64,000 nucleotides of DNA from Falsiroseomonas sp044341625 (GCA_044341625.1 JBIIRI010000001.1:1-64000), one strand, 5' to 3'; counted from the stretch's first letter, positions 1-9,340 are shown. Made by a program: numbers and translations. The notes: generated by a model not told the origin, from the letters alone.

Positions 1-1
1 C

Positions 2-478
2 GAGATGTTCCCGACCGCCGACGGGCATGTCTTCGTCATGTGCATCAAGCCCGGCTTCTGGCGGCGCTATTGCGAGACGATTGGGCTGCCGGATCTGCCG
101 ATAGACCCGCGCTTCCGCGGCTTCGACGACAGGCTGGCGAATCGCGACGCGCTGGTCGCCATCCTCGATCCCGTGATGGCCACGCGCAGCTCCGCCGAAT
201 GGGTGGCCCTGCTCGCGGGCAAGGTGCCGGTCGCGCCGGTGCTGTCGCTGGCCGAGGCGCTGGACAACCCCTATCTGCGCGACCGTGGCGGGGTGATGAC
301 GCTCGATCATCCGGCGCGGCCGGACCTGAAGGTCGTCGCCAGCGCGATCCGGTCGGATAGCGCGCGGCTCTCGGGCCGTCCGGGGCCGGGCTATGGCGCG
401 GATACCGGCGCGGTGCTGGCCGAAGCGGGCTATACGGAAGACGAGATCGCGCAGCTCCGCGCGCTCGGGGCGGTGTGA
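2..478 (+). CDS. CoA-transferase, family III (CaiB/BaiF), 3' part only
   Basis: The gene enters from the left edge; only the last ~158 codons are visible, and the first visible ATG (position 5) is probably internal. Family III enzymes move CoA between organic acids through an aspartyl-CoA intermediate; the catalytic Asp domain lies upstream of this window. What is seen fits the C-terminal part of the family: an early VFVMCIKPGFWRRYCETIGL stretch, then the VPVAPVLSLAEALDNPYLRDRG block, where substrate-closing residues usually sit. The stop lies 2 nt before the ATG of a second family III CoA-transferase, so the two are co-transcribed and may form a heteromer or act in sequence. The acid substrate is unknown. 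Confidence 0.85.
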   Translation, partial: EMFPTADGHVFVMCIKPGFWRRYCETIGLPDLPIDPRFRGFDDRLANRDALVAILDPVMATRSSAEWVALLAGKVPVAPVLSLAEALDNPYLRDRGGVMTLDHPARPDLKVVASAIRSDSARLSGRPGPGYGADTGAVLAEAGYTEDEIAQLRALGAV

Positions 479-480
479 CC

Positions 481-1614
481 ATGAAGCTGGATGGTGTCCG
501 CGTTCTCGACCTCTCGCTGTTCCTCCCCGGGCCGTATCTGACCACCGTCATGGCGGATCACGGCGCCGAGGTGATCAAGGTGGAGCCGCCCTCAGGCGAG
601 CCGGTCCGGCAGATCGGCCCGCGCGCGAACGGGCACAGCGTCTGGTTCCGCAACACGCATCGCGGCAAGAAGTCGGTGGTGCTGAACCTGAAGGATCCGG
701 CGGATCTCGCGGCGCTTCGCGACCTGGCGGCCAGCTGCGACGTCATGCTGGAATCCTTCCGCCCCGGCGTCGCGGATCGCTTGGGCATCGGGGCGACGGC
801 GATGACGGCGCTGAATCCGCGGCTGGTCTATTGCTCGATTTCCGCCTTCGGCCAGGACGGGCCGCTGCGCGACCGGCCGGCGCATGACCTGGCGGTGGAA
901 GCGCTGGCCGGCACCGTCTCCGTCAATCTCGGGCAGGATGGCAGGCCGACGCATCCGGGTGTGCCGCTGGCGGATGTCACCGCATCCCTCCTCGCGCTAT
1001 CGGCCGTGGTCATGGCGCTGTACCGGCGCGAGAAGACCGGGCGCGGCGACGTGATCGACATGGCGATGTTCGACGCCACCCTGTCCTGGCTGCCCAACGC
1101 GACCGGCGCCGTCTTCGCGGAGGATCGCGCCCCGGTGGTGAAGGAAGAACGCCAATGGGGCGGCGGCGCCTTCTACAACATCTACGCGACGCGCGACGGC
1201 AAATGGATCGTGCTCGGCGGCAGCGAGCATAAATTCGTCGAGGTGCTGTTGCGTGCGCTGGGCCGCGACGACCTGATCCCCGCCACCTCCGGCCCGCCCG
1301 GCCCGGCGCACAAGCCGGCGGAAGACTTCCTGCGCGAGACCTTCGCGACCCGCACGCGCGACCAATGGGAAACCTGGTTCGCCGGCCGCGATGTGTGCTT
1401 CGCGCCCGTGCTCGACCTGCGGGAGGCCTTCCACCAGCCGCACACTGAAGCACGCCGCATGCTGCTGCGCGACGAGGACGGCAACCTTCATATCGGCCTG
1501 CCGATCAAGTACCGCGACGAGCCCGGCACCCTGAATCCCCGCCTGCCCGCACTCGGCGAACACACGGCGGAGGCCGTCGCGGATGCGCGCCGGCGCCTGG
1601 CCAGTCGTGGCTGA
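481..1614 (+). CDS. CoA-transferase, family III (CaiB/BaiF)
   Basis: Full-length family III CoA-transferase of 377 aa (family about 380-430), expected to be a cytosolic interlaced dimer. The N-terminus carries the nucleotide-binding pattern VLDLSLFLPGPYLTTVMADHGAEVIKVEPP. The catalytic Asp that forms the acyl-anhydride is most likely Asp165 in PLADVTAS. The start is the ATG just after the preceding stop; an in-frame GTG two codons earlier overlaps that stop and is less likely. Next to it are another CoA-transferase, an MmgE/PrpD protein, a PaaK-like ligase and an amidase, so it probably activates a carboxylic acid imported by the nearby TRAP transporter. Substrate not predictable from sequence. 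Confidence 0.9.
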   Translation: MKLDGVRVLDLSLFLPGPYLTTVMADHGAEVIKVEPPSGEPVRQIGPRANGHSVWFRNTHRGKKSVVLNLKDPADLAALRDLAASCDVMLESFRPGVADRLGIGATAMTALNPRLVYCSISAFGQDGPLRDRPAHDLAVEALAGTVSVNLGQDGRPTHPGVPLADVTASLLALSAVVMALYRREKTGRGDVIDMAMFDATLSWLPNATGAVFAEDRAPVVKEERQWGGGAFYNIYATRDGKWIVLGGSEHKFVEVLLRALGRDDLIPATSGPPGPAHKPAEDFLRETFATRTRDQWETWFAGRDVCFAPVLDLREAFHQPHTEARRMLLRDEDGNLHIGLPIKYRDEPGTLNPRLPALGEHTAEAVADARRRLASRG

Positions 1615-2938
1615 GCCCTCGCTCACCGAGGGCCTGGTCGCGCTGCTGGCGCGGCCCATTACGGCCGCTGACCGGCGCCGCGCCGCGCTGCACCTGATCG
1701 ACTGGATCGGCTGCGCCGCAGCCGGCGCCGCGAGCGAAACAGGCGGCGTCTTCCGCGCCCATGCGGCCGCGCAACCGGCGGGCACGGCGCGCATCATCCT
1801 CGGCGGCCGTGCGGCAGCGCGGGATGCGGCCTTCGCCAATGGCGCCTTCGGCAATGTGCTGGAGATGGACGATGTCCATCGCGAGGCCATCCTGCATCCC
1901 GGCCCCGTGGTGATCCCCGTCGCGCTCGCACTTGCGGCCGAACGCGGCGCGGGCGGCTTCGCGCTGCTGGATGCGATCCTGCACGGCTATGAGGCCGAGA
2001 TCCGCATCGGCCGCGCGATGGGCGGTGGGCATTACGCGAAATTCCACCCGACCGCGACGATGGGCCCCTTCGGCGCGGCGGCGGCCTGCGGATCGCTGCT
2101 CGGCCTCGATCCCGAAGGCATGGCCTGGGCCCTCGGCAATGCCGGCACGCAGGCGGGCGGCGTGTGGCAGTGCCGGCACGAAGCGGTGATGACCAAGCAA
2201 CTGCACACGGCGCGCGCCGCCGCGATGGGGCTGGAGGCCGCGCAGATGGCGGCGCTCGGGCTCAGCGGCCCGCGCCTGATCCTGGAAGGCCCGCAGGGCG
2301 TCTTCGCCGGCCTCGCGACCGATGCGAAGCCGCATCGCGTGCTGGACGAGCCGGATGCACCCTGGCTGGTGCATGCCACCAGCTTCAAGCCCTGGCCCGC
2401 CTGCCGCCACGCGCATCCCGCGATCGATGCGGCGCTGGCGCTGCGGCCCCGCATCGCTGGGCGCACGATCGTGGCCGTGCATGTCGAAAGCTACGCCGAT
2501 GCGCTGGCCTTCTGCGACCGTGCGCTGCCACGCAGCACGGTGCAGGCCAAATTCTCCCTGCAGCATGCGGTCGCGGTCACGCTGCTGGATGGCCCGCCGC
2601 CGCTATCCGCCTTCGATCCCCCGGCGCTGGACCGCGACGATCTCGCCGCGCTACGCGCCCGCGTGACGGTCGCGGCCGAGCCCGGCTTCACAAGCGCCTA
2701 TCCCACCCATTATGGCGCCGCCATCCGGGTGACGTTGGCGGATGGGGAGACGCTGCGCGAATCCGTCCCGGACGCCCTCGGTGACCCCGAGAACCCGCTG
2801 GCGGAGGATGCCATCCTGGCCAAGGCGCGGATGCTGATGGAAAGTGCCGGCGTGGCGCGGGCGGATGGCGTGATCGTCGCTGCCCTCGCCTTGGCCGATG
2901 GCGCGCCTGCCGCGCATCTCAACGACGCCCTGCCCTGA
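1583..2938 (+). CDS. MmgE/PrpD family protein
   Basis: 451 aa, whole-length match in style to the MmgE/PrpD fold (2-methylcitrate dehydratase, cis-aconitate decarboxylase, iminodisuccinate epimerase). Seen: the family block EMDDVHREAILHPGPVVIP around residues 94-112, and a glycine-rich GGGHYAKFHPTATMGPFGAA segment. The listed ATG overlaps the upstream gene by 32 nt; an in-frame GTG at 1607 would shorten the overlap to 8 nt and is a good alternative. These proteins act on small di- or tricarboxylates or their derivatives by dehydration, decarboxylation or epimerisation. Placement between a CoA-transferase and an acyl-CoA ligase suggests it reshapes the same acid. It should not be named prpD here, as no methylcitrate synthase or lyase is in view. 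Confidence 0.85.
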   Translation: MRAGAWPVVAEPSLTEGLVALLARPITAADRRRAALHLIDWIGCAAAGAASETGGVFRAHAAAQPAGTARIILGGRAAARDAAFANGAFGNVLEMDDVHREAILHPGPVVIPVALALAAERGAGGFALLDAILHGYEAEIRIGRAMGGGHYAKFHPTATMGPFGAAAACGSLLGLDPEGMAWALGNAGTQAGGVWQCRHEAVMTKQLHTARAAAMGLEAAQMAALGLSGPRLILEGPQGVFAGLATDAKPHRVLDEPDAPWLVHATSFKPWPACRHAHPAIDAALALRPRIAGRTIVAVHVESYADALAFCDRALPRSTVQAKFSLQHAVAVTLLDGPPPLSAFDPPALDRDDLAALRARVTVAAEPGFTSAYPTHYGAAIRVTLADGETLRESVPDALGDPENPLAEDAILAKARMLMESAGVARADGVIVAALALADGAPAAHLNDALP

Positions 2939-2952
2939 CCGGAGCCGCGCGC

Positions 2953-4344
2953 ATGACCGCCTTCGATTACGTCACCGCCATGGACCCGGAAGGGCTGCGG
3001 CGCGACTACCCGATCGGCGATGCCTTCCCCGGCGCGCTGCGCGGAATCTCGCGCGATGCGCTCCGCGCGCGGCAGGAACGCGACTTCCAGCGCATCCTCA
3101 CCTTCGCCTGGAAGGTACCCTTCTACCAGCGGCTATGGGGCGCCAAGGGGATCGAGCCCGGCGACATCCGCACGCTGGCCGACCTGCCGAAGCTGCCCAG
3201 CTACGACAAGGCCGACATCATGGCGAGCGTCACGGCCTTCCCGCCGCTCGGCGACTTTCATGGGCAGGACGCGCATCCGCCGGGGCAGCGACCGCAGATC
3301 ATCTTCCACACCACCAGCGGCACCACCGGCAAGCCGCAGCCGCTGCTGTTCGGCCCGCGCAGCCGGGAAGTGCAGAACCGCCTGCTGGCGCGCCACTACC
3401 TGATGGCCGGCATGACGCGCGACGACGTGGTGCACAGCGTCTATGGCCACGGCCTGATCAATGGCGGCCATTATGTGCGGGAGACGGTGCAGCATTGGGT
3501 CGGCGCCCGCTTCATGTCCGCCGGCACGGGGGTGGAAACACGCAGCGCGCAGCAGGCCTTCATCATGAAGGAATTCGGCGCGACCGCGATCGTCGGCTTC
3601 GCCGACTACATCCGCCGCCTGGCCGATGTGGCGCGGGAAGAAGGCTTCGTCCCCGGCCGCGATATCAACATCCGCCTGATCTGCGCGCATCTGGGCAGCG
3701 AGACGCAGGCCTCGCTCTCCGCCGCCTGGGGCGGGCCGGAGGTGTTCGACTGGTATGGCGTGGGCGACACCGGGATCATCGCCGGCGAAGGCCCGGACCG
3801 TACGGGGATGCATGTGTGGGAAGACGCGCATGTGCTGGAGATCGCAGACCCCGATACCGGCCTGCCGGTGCCGGACGGCACGCTCGGCGACATGGTCTGC
3901 ACCTGCCTGTTCAAGGACGACATCTTCCCCATCATCCGCTTCAACACCCATGACGTGACGGAAGAAGTGATCGGCGCGAACCCCATGGGCGTGCCGTTCC
4001 GCCGCATCCGCGGCTTCCTCGGTCGCAGCGACAACATGGTGAAGCTGCGCGGCATCAACCTCTTCCCCACCGGCATCGGCGCGCTGCTGGTGGAACAGGC
4101 CGAAGGCGCGACCGGTGAGTTCATCTGCCGCGTGCACAAGGACGGCACGCGCGATGCGATGACCGCGCATCTGGAGGTCCGCGGCGCGGCGGATGCGGCG
4201 CTGCGCGCGCGGCTGGAAGGCGCATTGAAGACACGGCTCGGTGTCGAGATCGCGGTGGTGCTGGAAGCGCCGGGCAGCCTGGCGGCGCTGACGCAGGTGG
4301 AAAGCCGGCAGAAGCCGATCCGCCTAATTGATGAGCGCAAGTGA
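2953..4344 (+). CDS. PaaK-type acyl-CoA ligase (AMP-forming)
   Basis: 463 aa, phenylacetate-CoA ligase/coenzyme F390 synthetase branch of the ANL superfamily. The phosphate-binding loop TTSGTTGKP lies near residues 120-128, an acidic DWYGVGDTGIIAGEG region in the middle, and a C-terminal lid begins near GRSDNMVKLRGINLFP, the usual PaaK hinge motif. Such enzymes adenylate an aromatic or other carboxylate and then form the CoA thioester. The start ATG is 14 nt after the preceding stop, with GGAGCCGCGC just upstream. It overlaps the amidase start by 1 nt. An amidase next to an acid-CoA ligase suggests amide hydrolysis followed by CoA activation. The exact acid is unknown; calling it paaK would over-reach because no other paa genes are present. 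Confidence 0.85.
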   Translation: MTAFDYVTAMDPEGLRRDYPIGDAFPGALRGISRDALRARQERDFQRILTFAWKVPFYQRLWGAKGIEPGDIRTLADLPKLPSYDKADIMASVTAFPPLGDFHGQDAHPPGQRPQIIFHTTSGTTGKPQPLLFGPRSREVQNRLLARHYLMAGMTRDDVVHSVYGHGLINGGHYVRETVQHWVGARFMSAGTGVETRSAQQAFIMKEFGATAIVGFADYIRRLADVAREEGFVPGRDINIRLICAHLGSETQASLSAAWGGPEVFDWYGVGDTGIIAGEGPDRTGMHVWEDAHVLEIADPDTGLPVPDGTLGDMVCTCLFKDDIFPIIRFNTHDVTEEVIGANPMGVPFRRIRGFLGRSDNMVKLRGINLFPTGIGALLVEQAEGATGEFICRVHKDGTRDAMTAHLEVRGAADAALRARLEGALKTRLGVEIAVVLEAPGSLAALTQVESRQKPIRLIDERK

Positions 4345-5558
4345 TGAGCGGCTACGACGCGGTGCGCGACGCCACACTCGGCATCTTCTGGCATCACGCA
4401 CCGCAGGCGGCGCGGCCTGCCGAAGGGCCACTGGCCGGCCTGACGCTGGCGGTGAAGGACAATCTGGACGTCGCGGGCATGCCGACCACGGCGGGCTTCG
4501 CGGCCTATGCGGGACGAATCGCGGCGCAGGATGCGCCGGCGGTGGCGGGGCTGCGGCGCGCGGGGGTCGTCATCCTCGGCAAGGTCGCGATGCATGAAGG
4601 CGCGCTGGGCGCCACCACCGATGTGCCCCGCCTATGTCACAACCCGTTGCGCCACGGCTTCACGCCGGGCGGGTCCTCCGGCGGCTCCGGCGCGGCGGTG
4701 GCGGCGGGCTTCGCCGATCTTGCGATCGGCACCGACACGATGGGCTCCGTCCGTATCCCGGCCGCCTATTGCGGGGTGGTCGGGCTGAAGCCGACGGCGG
4801 GGGTGGTGTCGCGCCATGGCGTCGTGCCGCTGTCTCCGGCGCTGGATCATGTGGGGATGCTCGCGCGCACGCCGCACCTCGCGGCGCTGGGGGTGGAGGC
4901 GATGGCGGGCGAGGATCCGCGCGACCCGGCCTCGCGCCCCGTCCCGCGCGGCTGGCGCGCCGTGCCGCAGGCGGCCACGACGCTGCACGGGCTTCGCATC
5001 GGGCTGCCGAAGCCGATCCAGGCCGCGCCGATGGAAGATGCGCTGCGCACCGCCTGGGACCAGGTCGCCGCGCGGCTGCGGGATCTCGGCGCCGAGGTGC
5101 AGTCCGTCGATCTGCCGGGGTGGGACCCGGGTGCCACGCGGCGCGCCGGGCTGCTGCTGATCGAGGCCGAGGCCGCCGCGCTGCATGCCGATCTGCTCGC
5201 CACACCCGATGGCGCGAGCCAGGGCTTCCGCGCCGCGCTGGCCTATGGGCGCGATGCCGGGACGGTGCGCCTCGCGCGCGCGCTGTTCCGGCTGGCGGAG
5301 GTGCGGGCGGGCGGGCTACGGGCGCTCGATTCCTGCGACGCGCTGCTGCTGCCGACCGCGCCGCAGCGCGCCTTCGCGCATGGCACGCCGATACCCGCCG
5401 ACCAGGCGGATTTCACGGCGCTCGCCAATATCGCCGGGCTGCCGGCCATCGCGATCCCGTGGCTGGCGGAAGGCCTGCCCGCCTCCGTGCAGTTGGTCGG
5501 CCATGCGTGGGAGGAAGCAAGGCTGGTCGGGATCGCGGAGGCGCTCAGCGCGCGGTGA
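4344..5558 (+). CDS. Amidase signature family hydrolase
   Basis: 404 aa amidase-signature enzyme (GatA/fatty-acid-amide-hydrolase fold), hydrolysing a C-N amide bond in the cytosol. The Ser-cisSer-Lys triad is visible: Lys38 in AVKDNLD, Ser111 in the GGSSGGSG loop and nucleophile Ser135 in DTMGSVRIPA. The ATG overlaps the preceding TGA by one base, showing coupling with the ligase; a GTG one codon upstream is less likely. The 3' end overlaps the convergent enoyl-CoA hydratase by 14 nt. It is too short, and wrongly placed, to be the tRNA amidotransferase subunit GatA. A role in releasing a free acid for the adjacent ligase is inferred. Confidence 0.88.
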   Translation: MSGYDAVRDATLGIFWHHAPQAARPAEGPLAGLTLAVKDNLDVAGMPTTAGFAAYAGRIAAQDAPAVAGLRRAGVVILGKVAMHEGALGATTDVPRLCHNPLRHGFTPGGSSGGSGAAVAAGFADLAIGTDTMGSVRIPAAYCGVVGLKPTAGVVSRHGVVPLSPALDHVGMLARTPHLAALGVEAMAGEDPRDPASRPVPRGWRAVPQAATTLHGLRIGLPKPIQAAPMEDALRTAWDQVAARLRDLGAEVQSVDLPGWDPGATRRAGLLLIEAEAAALHADLLATPDGASQGFRAALAYGRDAGTVRLARALFRLAEVRAGGLRALDSCDALLLPTAPQRAFAHGTPIPADQADFTALANIAGLPAIAIPWLAEGLPASVQLVGHAWEEARLVGIAEALSAR

Positions 5559-6342
5559 AGACCGGCGCCCGCTTGCCGAGGAAGGCGTTGTAGCCCTCCC
5601 GGAAATCGGCGCCGGCGAAGGAGTCCTGGAACAGCGCGGCGAGCGCGGGATCGTCCGGCGCCGCGCCGGCCTCGATAGCGGCCGCCATCGCCTTGATCGC
5701 GCGGAGCGCCGGGCGCGACCCGCCGGCAAGGGGCGCGAGGCGCGAGGCGACCAGTGCCTCCAGCGCATCGGGCACGGTCACTTCCTCAACCAGCCCGATC
5801 CGCAGCGCTTCCGCCGCATCGACCAGGCGTGCGGTGAACAGCAGGTCCTTCGCGCGCGCGGCACCCACGGCCCGCATCAGCCGTGCCGTGTCGGACTGGC
5901 TGTAGATCAGGCCGAGCTTCGCCGGCGTCACCGCGAAGCGGGCGTCATCCGCGGCGAAGCGCAGGTCGCAAGCCAGGGCCAGCGCCACGCCGCCGCCAAC
6001 GCAGGCGCCGCGAATCACCGCGACGCTCGGCTTCGGGAAGCGGGCCAGCGCATCGGCGGCGGCAGCGATGTCGGCATTGGCGGCGGCGGTGCTGGCGGGC
6101 GTCGCATAGACCTCCGCGAATTCGCCGATATCGGCGCCGCCGCAGAAATGCCCGGCAGCACCTTCCACACGGAGTGCGGCGATGGCGTTATCGGCCTCGG
6201 CCTCCGCGACCAAGGCTGGCAGGGCCTGCCACATCGCACGCGTCATCGCGTTGCGCTTCGCCGGCTGGTCGAGCAGCAGCGTCGCGACCGCCCCGTCGCG
6301 CAGCAGTCGCACCGCGCCGCGTGCCGGCTCCGTCCCCGTCAT
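5545..6342 (-). CDS. Enoyl-CoA hydratase/isomerase family protein
   Basis: 265 aa crotonase-fold protein. The oxyanion-hole segments are visible: HFCGGADIGEF (about residues 60-70) and IRGACVGGGVALALACDLRF. In the second acidic position, where true hydratases have a Glu in a PE..LG motif, this protein reads VTPAKLGL. It may therefore be an isomerase, thioesterase-like or dehalogenase-like relative rather than a standard hydratase. Start chosen at the ATG preceded by GGGAGGGG; an upstream in-frame ATG lacks that signal. It is divergent from the TRAP operon, and the palindrome at 6414-6425 lies midway, 72 nt from this start, so joint regulation is likely. Confidence 0.85.
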   Translation of the reverse strand: MTGTEPARGAVRLLRDGAVATLLLDQPAKRNAMTRAMWQALPALVAEAEADNAIAALRVEGAAGHFCGGADIGEFAEVYATPASTAAANADIAAAADALARFPKPSVAVIRGACVGGGVALALACDLRFAADDARFAVTPAKLGLIYSQSDTARLMRAVGAARAKDLLFTARLVDAAEALRIGLVEEVTVPDALEALVASRLAPLAGGSRPALRAIKAMAAAIEAGAAPDDPALAALFQDSFAGADFREGYNAFLGKRAPVFTAR

Positions 6343-6413
6343 GCACCCCTCCCGCCCATGCCGGCGCAGCCTATCCGGCAGGCGCGGCGGCGCGCCAGCG
6401 GGGGGCGGCAAAT

Positions 6414-6425
6414 TTGTCCGAACAA
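6414..6425. promoter_or_regulatory. Candidate operator TTGTCCGAACAA between divergent genes
   Basis: Imperfect 12-bp inverted repeat TTGTCC/GAACAA, one mismatched pair, in the 144-bp gap between the divergent hydratase and TRAP genes. An extra half-site TTGTC follows at 6429-6433. A perfect copy, TTGTCCGGACAA, precedes the maoC-like gene at 10309. The GT-N4-AC spacing resembles sites of GntR-family (FadR/FCD) repressors; that assignment is inference and no such regulator gene is in the window. Confidence 0.5.
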
Positions 6426-6486
6426 GTATTGTCGCCCCGCCGGACGCATGATTAGGTTCACGTCAGGGAAACCGGAGGAACGTGCG

Positions 6487-7488
6487 ATGCAGCGACGTGA
6501 CATGATCCGCGGTGCGGGCGGACTGGCGATGGCCGGGCTGATCGGCGGGACGGCACAGGCCCAGGCACCTACGCGCTGGGATGTCTCCCTGCCCTGGGGC
6601 CCGTCGGAATTCCACACCACCAACGCGCAGCGCTTCGCGACCGAAGTGCGGAACGCGACCAATGGCGCGGTGCAGATGACCGTCCATCCCGGCGGCTCGC
6701 TGGGCGTCCGCGCGAATGAGACGGTGCGATCGGTCGGCGATGGCGTTGTGCCGATGGCCGAATTCGCGGCCTTCCAGAATGTCGGCGACCTACCGCTGCT
6801 TGGGATCGAGAGCATTCCCTTCCTGATCGCGAATTACGACGAGCTGGCGATCATGCATTCCATCGTCCGCGCGACGTGGGAGCGGGAGCTGGAGCGGCGC
6901 AACCAGACCGTGCTGTATGTCGTGCCCTGGCCGATGCAGTGCTTCTACTTCAAGCGCCCGATCGCCACCGCGGCCGATCTGCGCGGCATCCGCATGCGGA
7001 CCTATGACCGCGTGACGGCCGACATGGTGCAGCGCCTGGGCATGGTGCCGCAGCAGCTGACGAACCCGGATATCGTGCCGGCGCTGGCCTCCGGCCGCGT
7101 CGATGCGGTGATGACCAGCGGCACCACGGCGGTCGCGCAGCGCTACTGGGAATTCCTGAAGCACACCTACGTGACCAACCATCTGTGGGCCTCGAACCTG
7201 ATGGTGGTGAACAATGACGCCTGGCGCCGCCTGCCGGCCGCGACGCGCACGACGATCTCCGACCTCGCCAAGCGGCTGGAGCCCGAGTTCTGGAACGTGT
7301 CGAAGGCCGAACACGAAACCCGCATGGGCGAGCTGCGCCAGGGCGGGATGACGGTGGAAGACCCAACGCCCGCGCTGATCCAGGCGATGCGCCAGGCCAC
7401 CGCGACCATGGCGGATGACTTCATCCGCACCAACCCGGCCGCCGGGCCGATCATCCAGCAGTTCCGGCAGCGCGTCGGCCGGGCGTGA
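6487..7488 (+). CDS. TRAP transporter substrate-binding protein (DctP family)
   Basis: 333 aa periplasmic receptor of a tripartite ATP-independent periplasmic transporter. The N-terminal export signal (MQRRDMIRGAGGLAMAGLIG...AQAQA) has a twin-arginine-like RRDMIRG start and a likely cleavage after AQA near residue 27. DctP-type features include the carboxylate-binding Arg region LRGIRMRTYDR near residues 170-180 and the usual lobe-crossing helix. The start is supported by GGAGGAA seven bases upstream. It overlaps the small permease by 4 nt (GTGA). These receptors typically bind organic acids; gene context suggests the imported acid feeds the CoA-transferases and ligase upstream. Confidence 0.9.
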   Translation: MQRRDMIRGAGGLAMAGLIGGTAQAQAPTRWDVSLPWGPSEFHTTNAQRFATEVRNATNGAVQMTVHPGGSLGVRANETVRSVGDGVVPMAEFAAFQNVGDLPLLGIESIPFLIANYDELAIMHSIVRATWERELERRNQTVLYVVPWPMQCFYFKRPIATAADLRGIRMRTYDRVTADMVQRLGMVPQQLTNPDIVPALASGRVDAVMTSGTTAVAQRYWEFLKHTYVTNHLWASNLMVVNNDAWRRLPAATRTTISDLAKRLEPEFWNVSKAEHETRMGELRQGGMTVEDPTPALIQAMRQATATMADDFIRTNPAAGPIIQQFRQRVGRA

Positions 7489-8048
7489 TCCCGGCCAATG
7501 ACCGCCGCGCGCCGCCAGCCCCGCTGGCGGCGCTGCTGCGATTGATCGACACGCTCTGCGCCATCGGCGCCGGCGTCGCCGCGCTGTCGGCGGCGGCGCT
7601 GGCGCTGATCCTGATCGGGGAGGTCGCCGTGACCTCCTTCTTCAACTGGTCGCAGCCCTGGGCGATCGAATACGCGATCTACCTGCAATGCTTCGTCCTG
7701 TTCTGCGGCGCGGGCTGGACCCTGCGCCAGGGCGGGCATATTCGCGTGGCGGTCCTGATGCAGGCGCTGCCGGCTTCCGCCGCCCGGCTGCTCGACATGG
7801 TGGGCACGGTCTTCGCCATCGGCATGATCGGCTTCGCGAGCTGGGCGCTGTGGCAGCAGCTGATCCGCACCTATGGTTTCGGCTCGACCTCCTTCTACCC
7901 GATGGGCACGCCCATCTGGATCCCGCAGGGGATGCTGACGCTCGGCGTCACGTTGCTGCTGTTGGCCTTCATCGCGCGCCTGCTGCGGCTCGCGCTCGGC
8001 CAGCCGGCCGATGTGACAACCGGCGTGACGGGCGGTGGCGTGGAATGA
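7485..8048 (+). CDS. TRAP transporter small permease (DctQ family)
   Basis: 187 aa inner-membrane protein with four predicted membrane segments, matching the DctQ subunit length and layout. FFNWSQPWAIEYAIYLQCFV and the GWTLRQGGHIRV loop are typical DctQ signatures. Translation begins at a GTG inside the GTGA overlap with the receptor stop; the nearby ATG at 7498 is out of frame. It ends in an ATGA overlap with the large permease. It forms the membrane complex with DctM that uses the sodium gradient for uptake. Confidence 0.88.
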   Translation: MIPANDRRAPPAPLAALLRLIDTLCAIGAGVAALSAAALALILIGEVAVTSFFNWSQPWAIEYAIYLQCFVLFCGAGWTLRQGGHIRVAVLMQALPASAARLLDMVGTVFAIGMIGFASWALWQQLIRTYGFGSTSFYPMGTPIWIPQGMLTLGVTLLLLAFIARLLRLALGQPADVTTGVTGGGVE

Positions 8049-9340
8049 GCGGGCCCCTTCTCCTCGTCCTCGGGATGCTGGTCGTCACGCTGGCGGGCGG
8101 CATCTGGGTTGGCGTCGCGCTGATGTCGATCGGCGTCGTAGCGCTCGAGGTGTTCCGCGACATGCGCGTGGACCGCTTCTTGGCGAGCGACATCTGGTCG
8201 TCCTCCACCGCGGTGGAGCTGATCACGCTGCCGCTGTTCATCCTGATGGGCGAATTGCTGTTCCACACCCGCCTGTCGGAGAACCTGTTCCGCGGCCTGT
8301 CGCCCTGGACACGGCGGCTACCGGGGCGGCTGGTGCATGTGAATGTCATGGGCTGCACGCTGTTCGCCGCCGTGTCCGGCAGCAGCGCCGCCACCACGGC
8401 AACCGTCGGGCGCATCACGCTGCAGGAATTGCTGGCGCGCGGCTATGACAAGCGCCTCGCGGTGGGGTCTCTCGCCGGGGCGGGCACGCTCGGCTTCCTG
8501 ATCCCGCCCTCCATCCCGATGATCGTCTATGGTGTCGTCGCCGATGTCTCCATCCTGGAGCTGTTCATCGCCGGGCTGGTGCCGGGGCTGCTGCTGGCGG
8601 CGCTGTTCATGGGCTGGATCGCCTTCCGCGCCTGGCGCGACCCCACGCTCGTCCCGCCGATGGAACCCGCGATCCCGCGCGCCGAGGCGCTGAAGGCGCT
8701 GGGCAACTTGGTGCCGATCGTGTTCCTGATCACATTCGTGATGGGCAGCCTCTATTTCGGCTTCGCCTCCATCACCGAAGCCGCGGCGATCGGCGTGCTG
8801 GGCGCACTGCTTGTCGCGCTGGCGCAGCGCACGCTGAGCTGGGCGGGACTGTGGCAGGCGCTACTGGGCACGGTCAGGACCTGTTCGATGATCGGGCTGA
8901 TCCTGGTGGGCGCGCTGTTCCTGTCGAAGGCGATGGCGCGGCTCGGCCTGCCGGCGGATGTGGCCAACGAGATCGAGGCCTGGGGCCTGCACCCCTACAT
9001 GCTGATCCTGGTGCTGCTCCTGTTCTACCTGGCGCTCGGCTGCGTGCTGGATGGGCTTTCGGCCATCGTGATGACGCTGCCCGTCACGCTGCCGCTGGCC
9101 GTCGCGGCGGGCTTCGATCCGATCTGGTACGGCGTGTTCCTAATCATCACCATCGAGATGGCGCAGATCACGCCGCCGGTCGGCTTCAACCTGTTCGTTA
9201 TCCAAGGTCTAACGAAGGATGGCATCTTCCGCATCGCGGCCTGGGCCTGGCCCTTCTGCGTGATCATGATGGTCTTCACCGTCCTGATCACGCTGGTCCC
9301 GGAGATCGTGACCTTCCTGCCCCACTCCACACGCGGATGA
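8045..9340 (+). CDS. TRAP transporter large permease (DctM family)
   Basis: 431 aa, about 12 hydrophobic segments, the transport subunit of the TRAP system. Typical DctM stretches are visible: SGSSAATTATVG, GTLGFLIPPSIPMIVYG and, near the C-terminus, EMAQITPPVGFNLFVIQG. The start is the ATG overlapping the DctQ stop (ATGA); a longer in-frame reading extends upstream but would overlap dctQ in another frame and is rejected. The stop is itself overlapped (ATGA) by a further permease gene, which is unusual for a TRAP operon. Confidence 0.9.
   Translation: MSGPLLLVLGMLVVTLAGGIWVGVALMSIGVVALEVFRDMRVDRFLASDIWSSSTAVELITLPLFILMGELLFHTRLSENLFRGLSPWTRRLPGRLVHVNVMGCTLFAAVSGSSAATTATVGRITLQELLARGYDKRLAVGSLAGAGTLGFLIPPSIPMIVYGVVADVSILELFIAGLVPGLLLAALFMGWIAFRAWRDPTLVPPMEPAIPRAEALKALGNLVPIVFLITFVMGSLYFGFASITEAAAIGVLGALLVALAQRTLSWAGLWQALLGTVRTCSMIGLILVGALFLSKAMARLGLPADVANEIEAWGLHPYMLILVLLLFYLALGCVLDGLSAIVMTLPVTLPLAVAAGFDPIWYGVFLIITIEMAQITPPVGFNLFVIQGLTKDGIFRIAAWAWPFCVIMMVFTVLITLVPEIVTFLPHSTRG

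Noticed and set aside
2953..4344. Naming this gene paaK and inferring phenylacetate degradation
   Set aside because: No other paa genes are present; only the PaaK-type ligase fold is supported.
5545..6342. Calling this gene a standard enoyl-CoA hydratase (paaF/echA)
   Set aside because: The second catalytic Glu position reads Ala (TPAKLGL), so only the crotonase family is supported.
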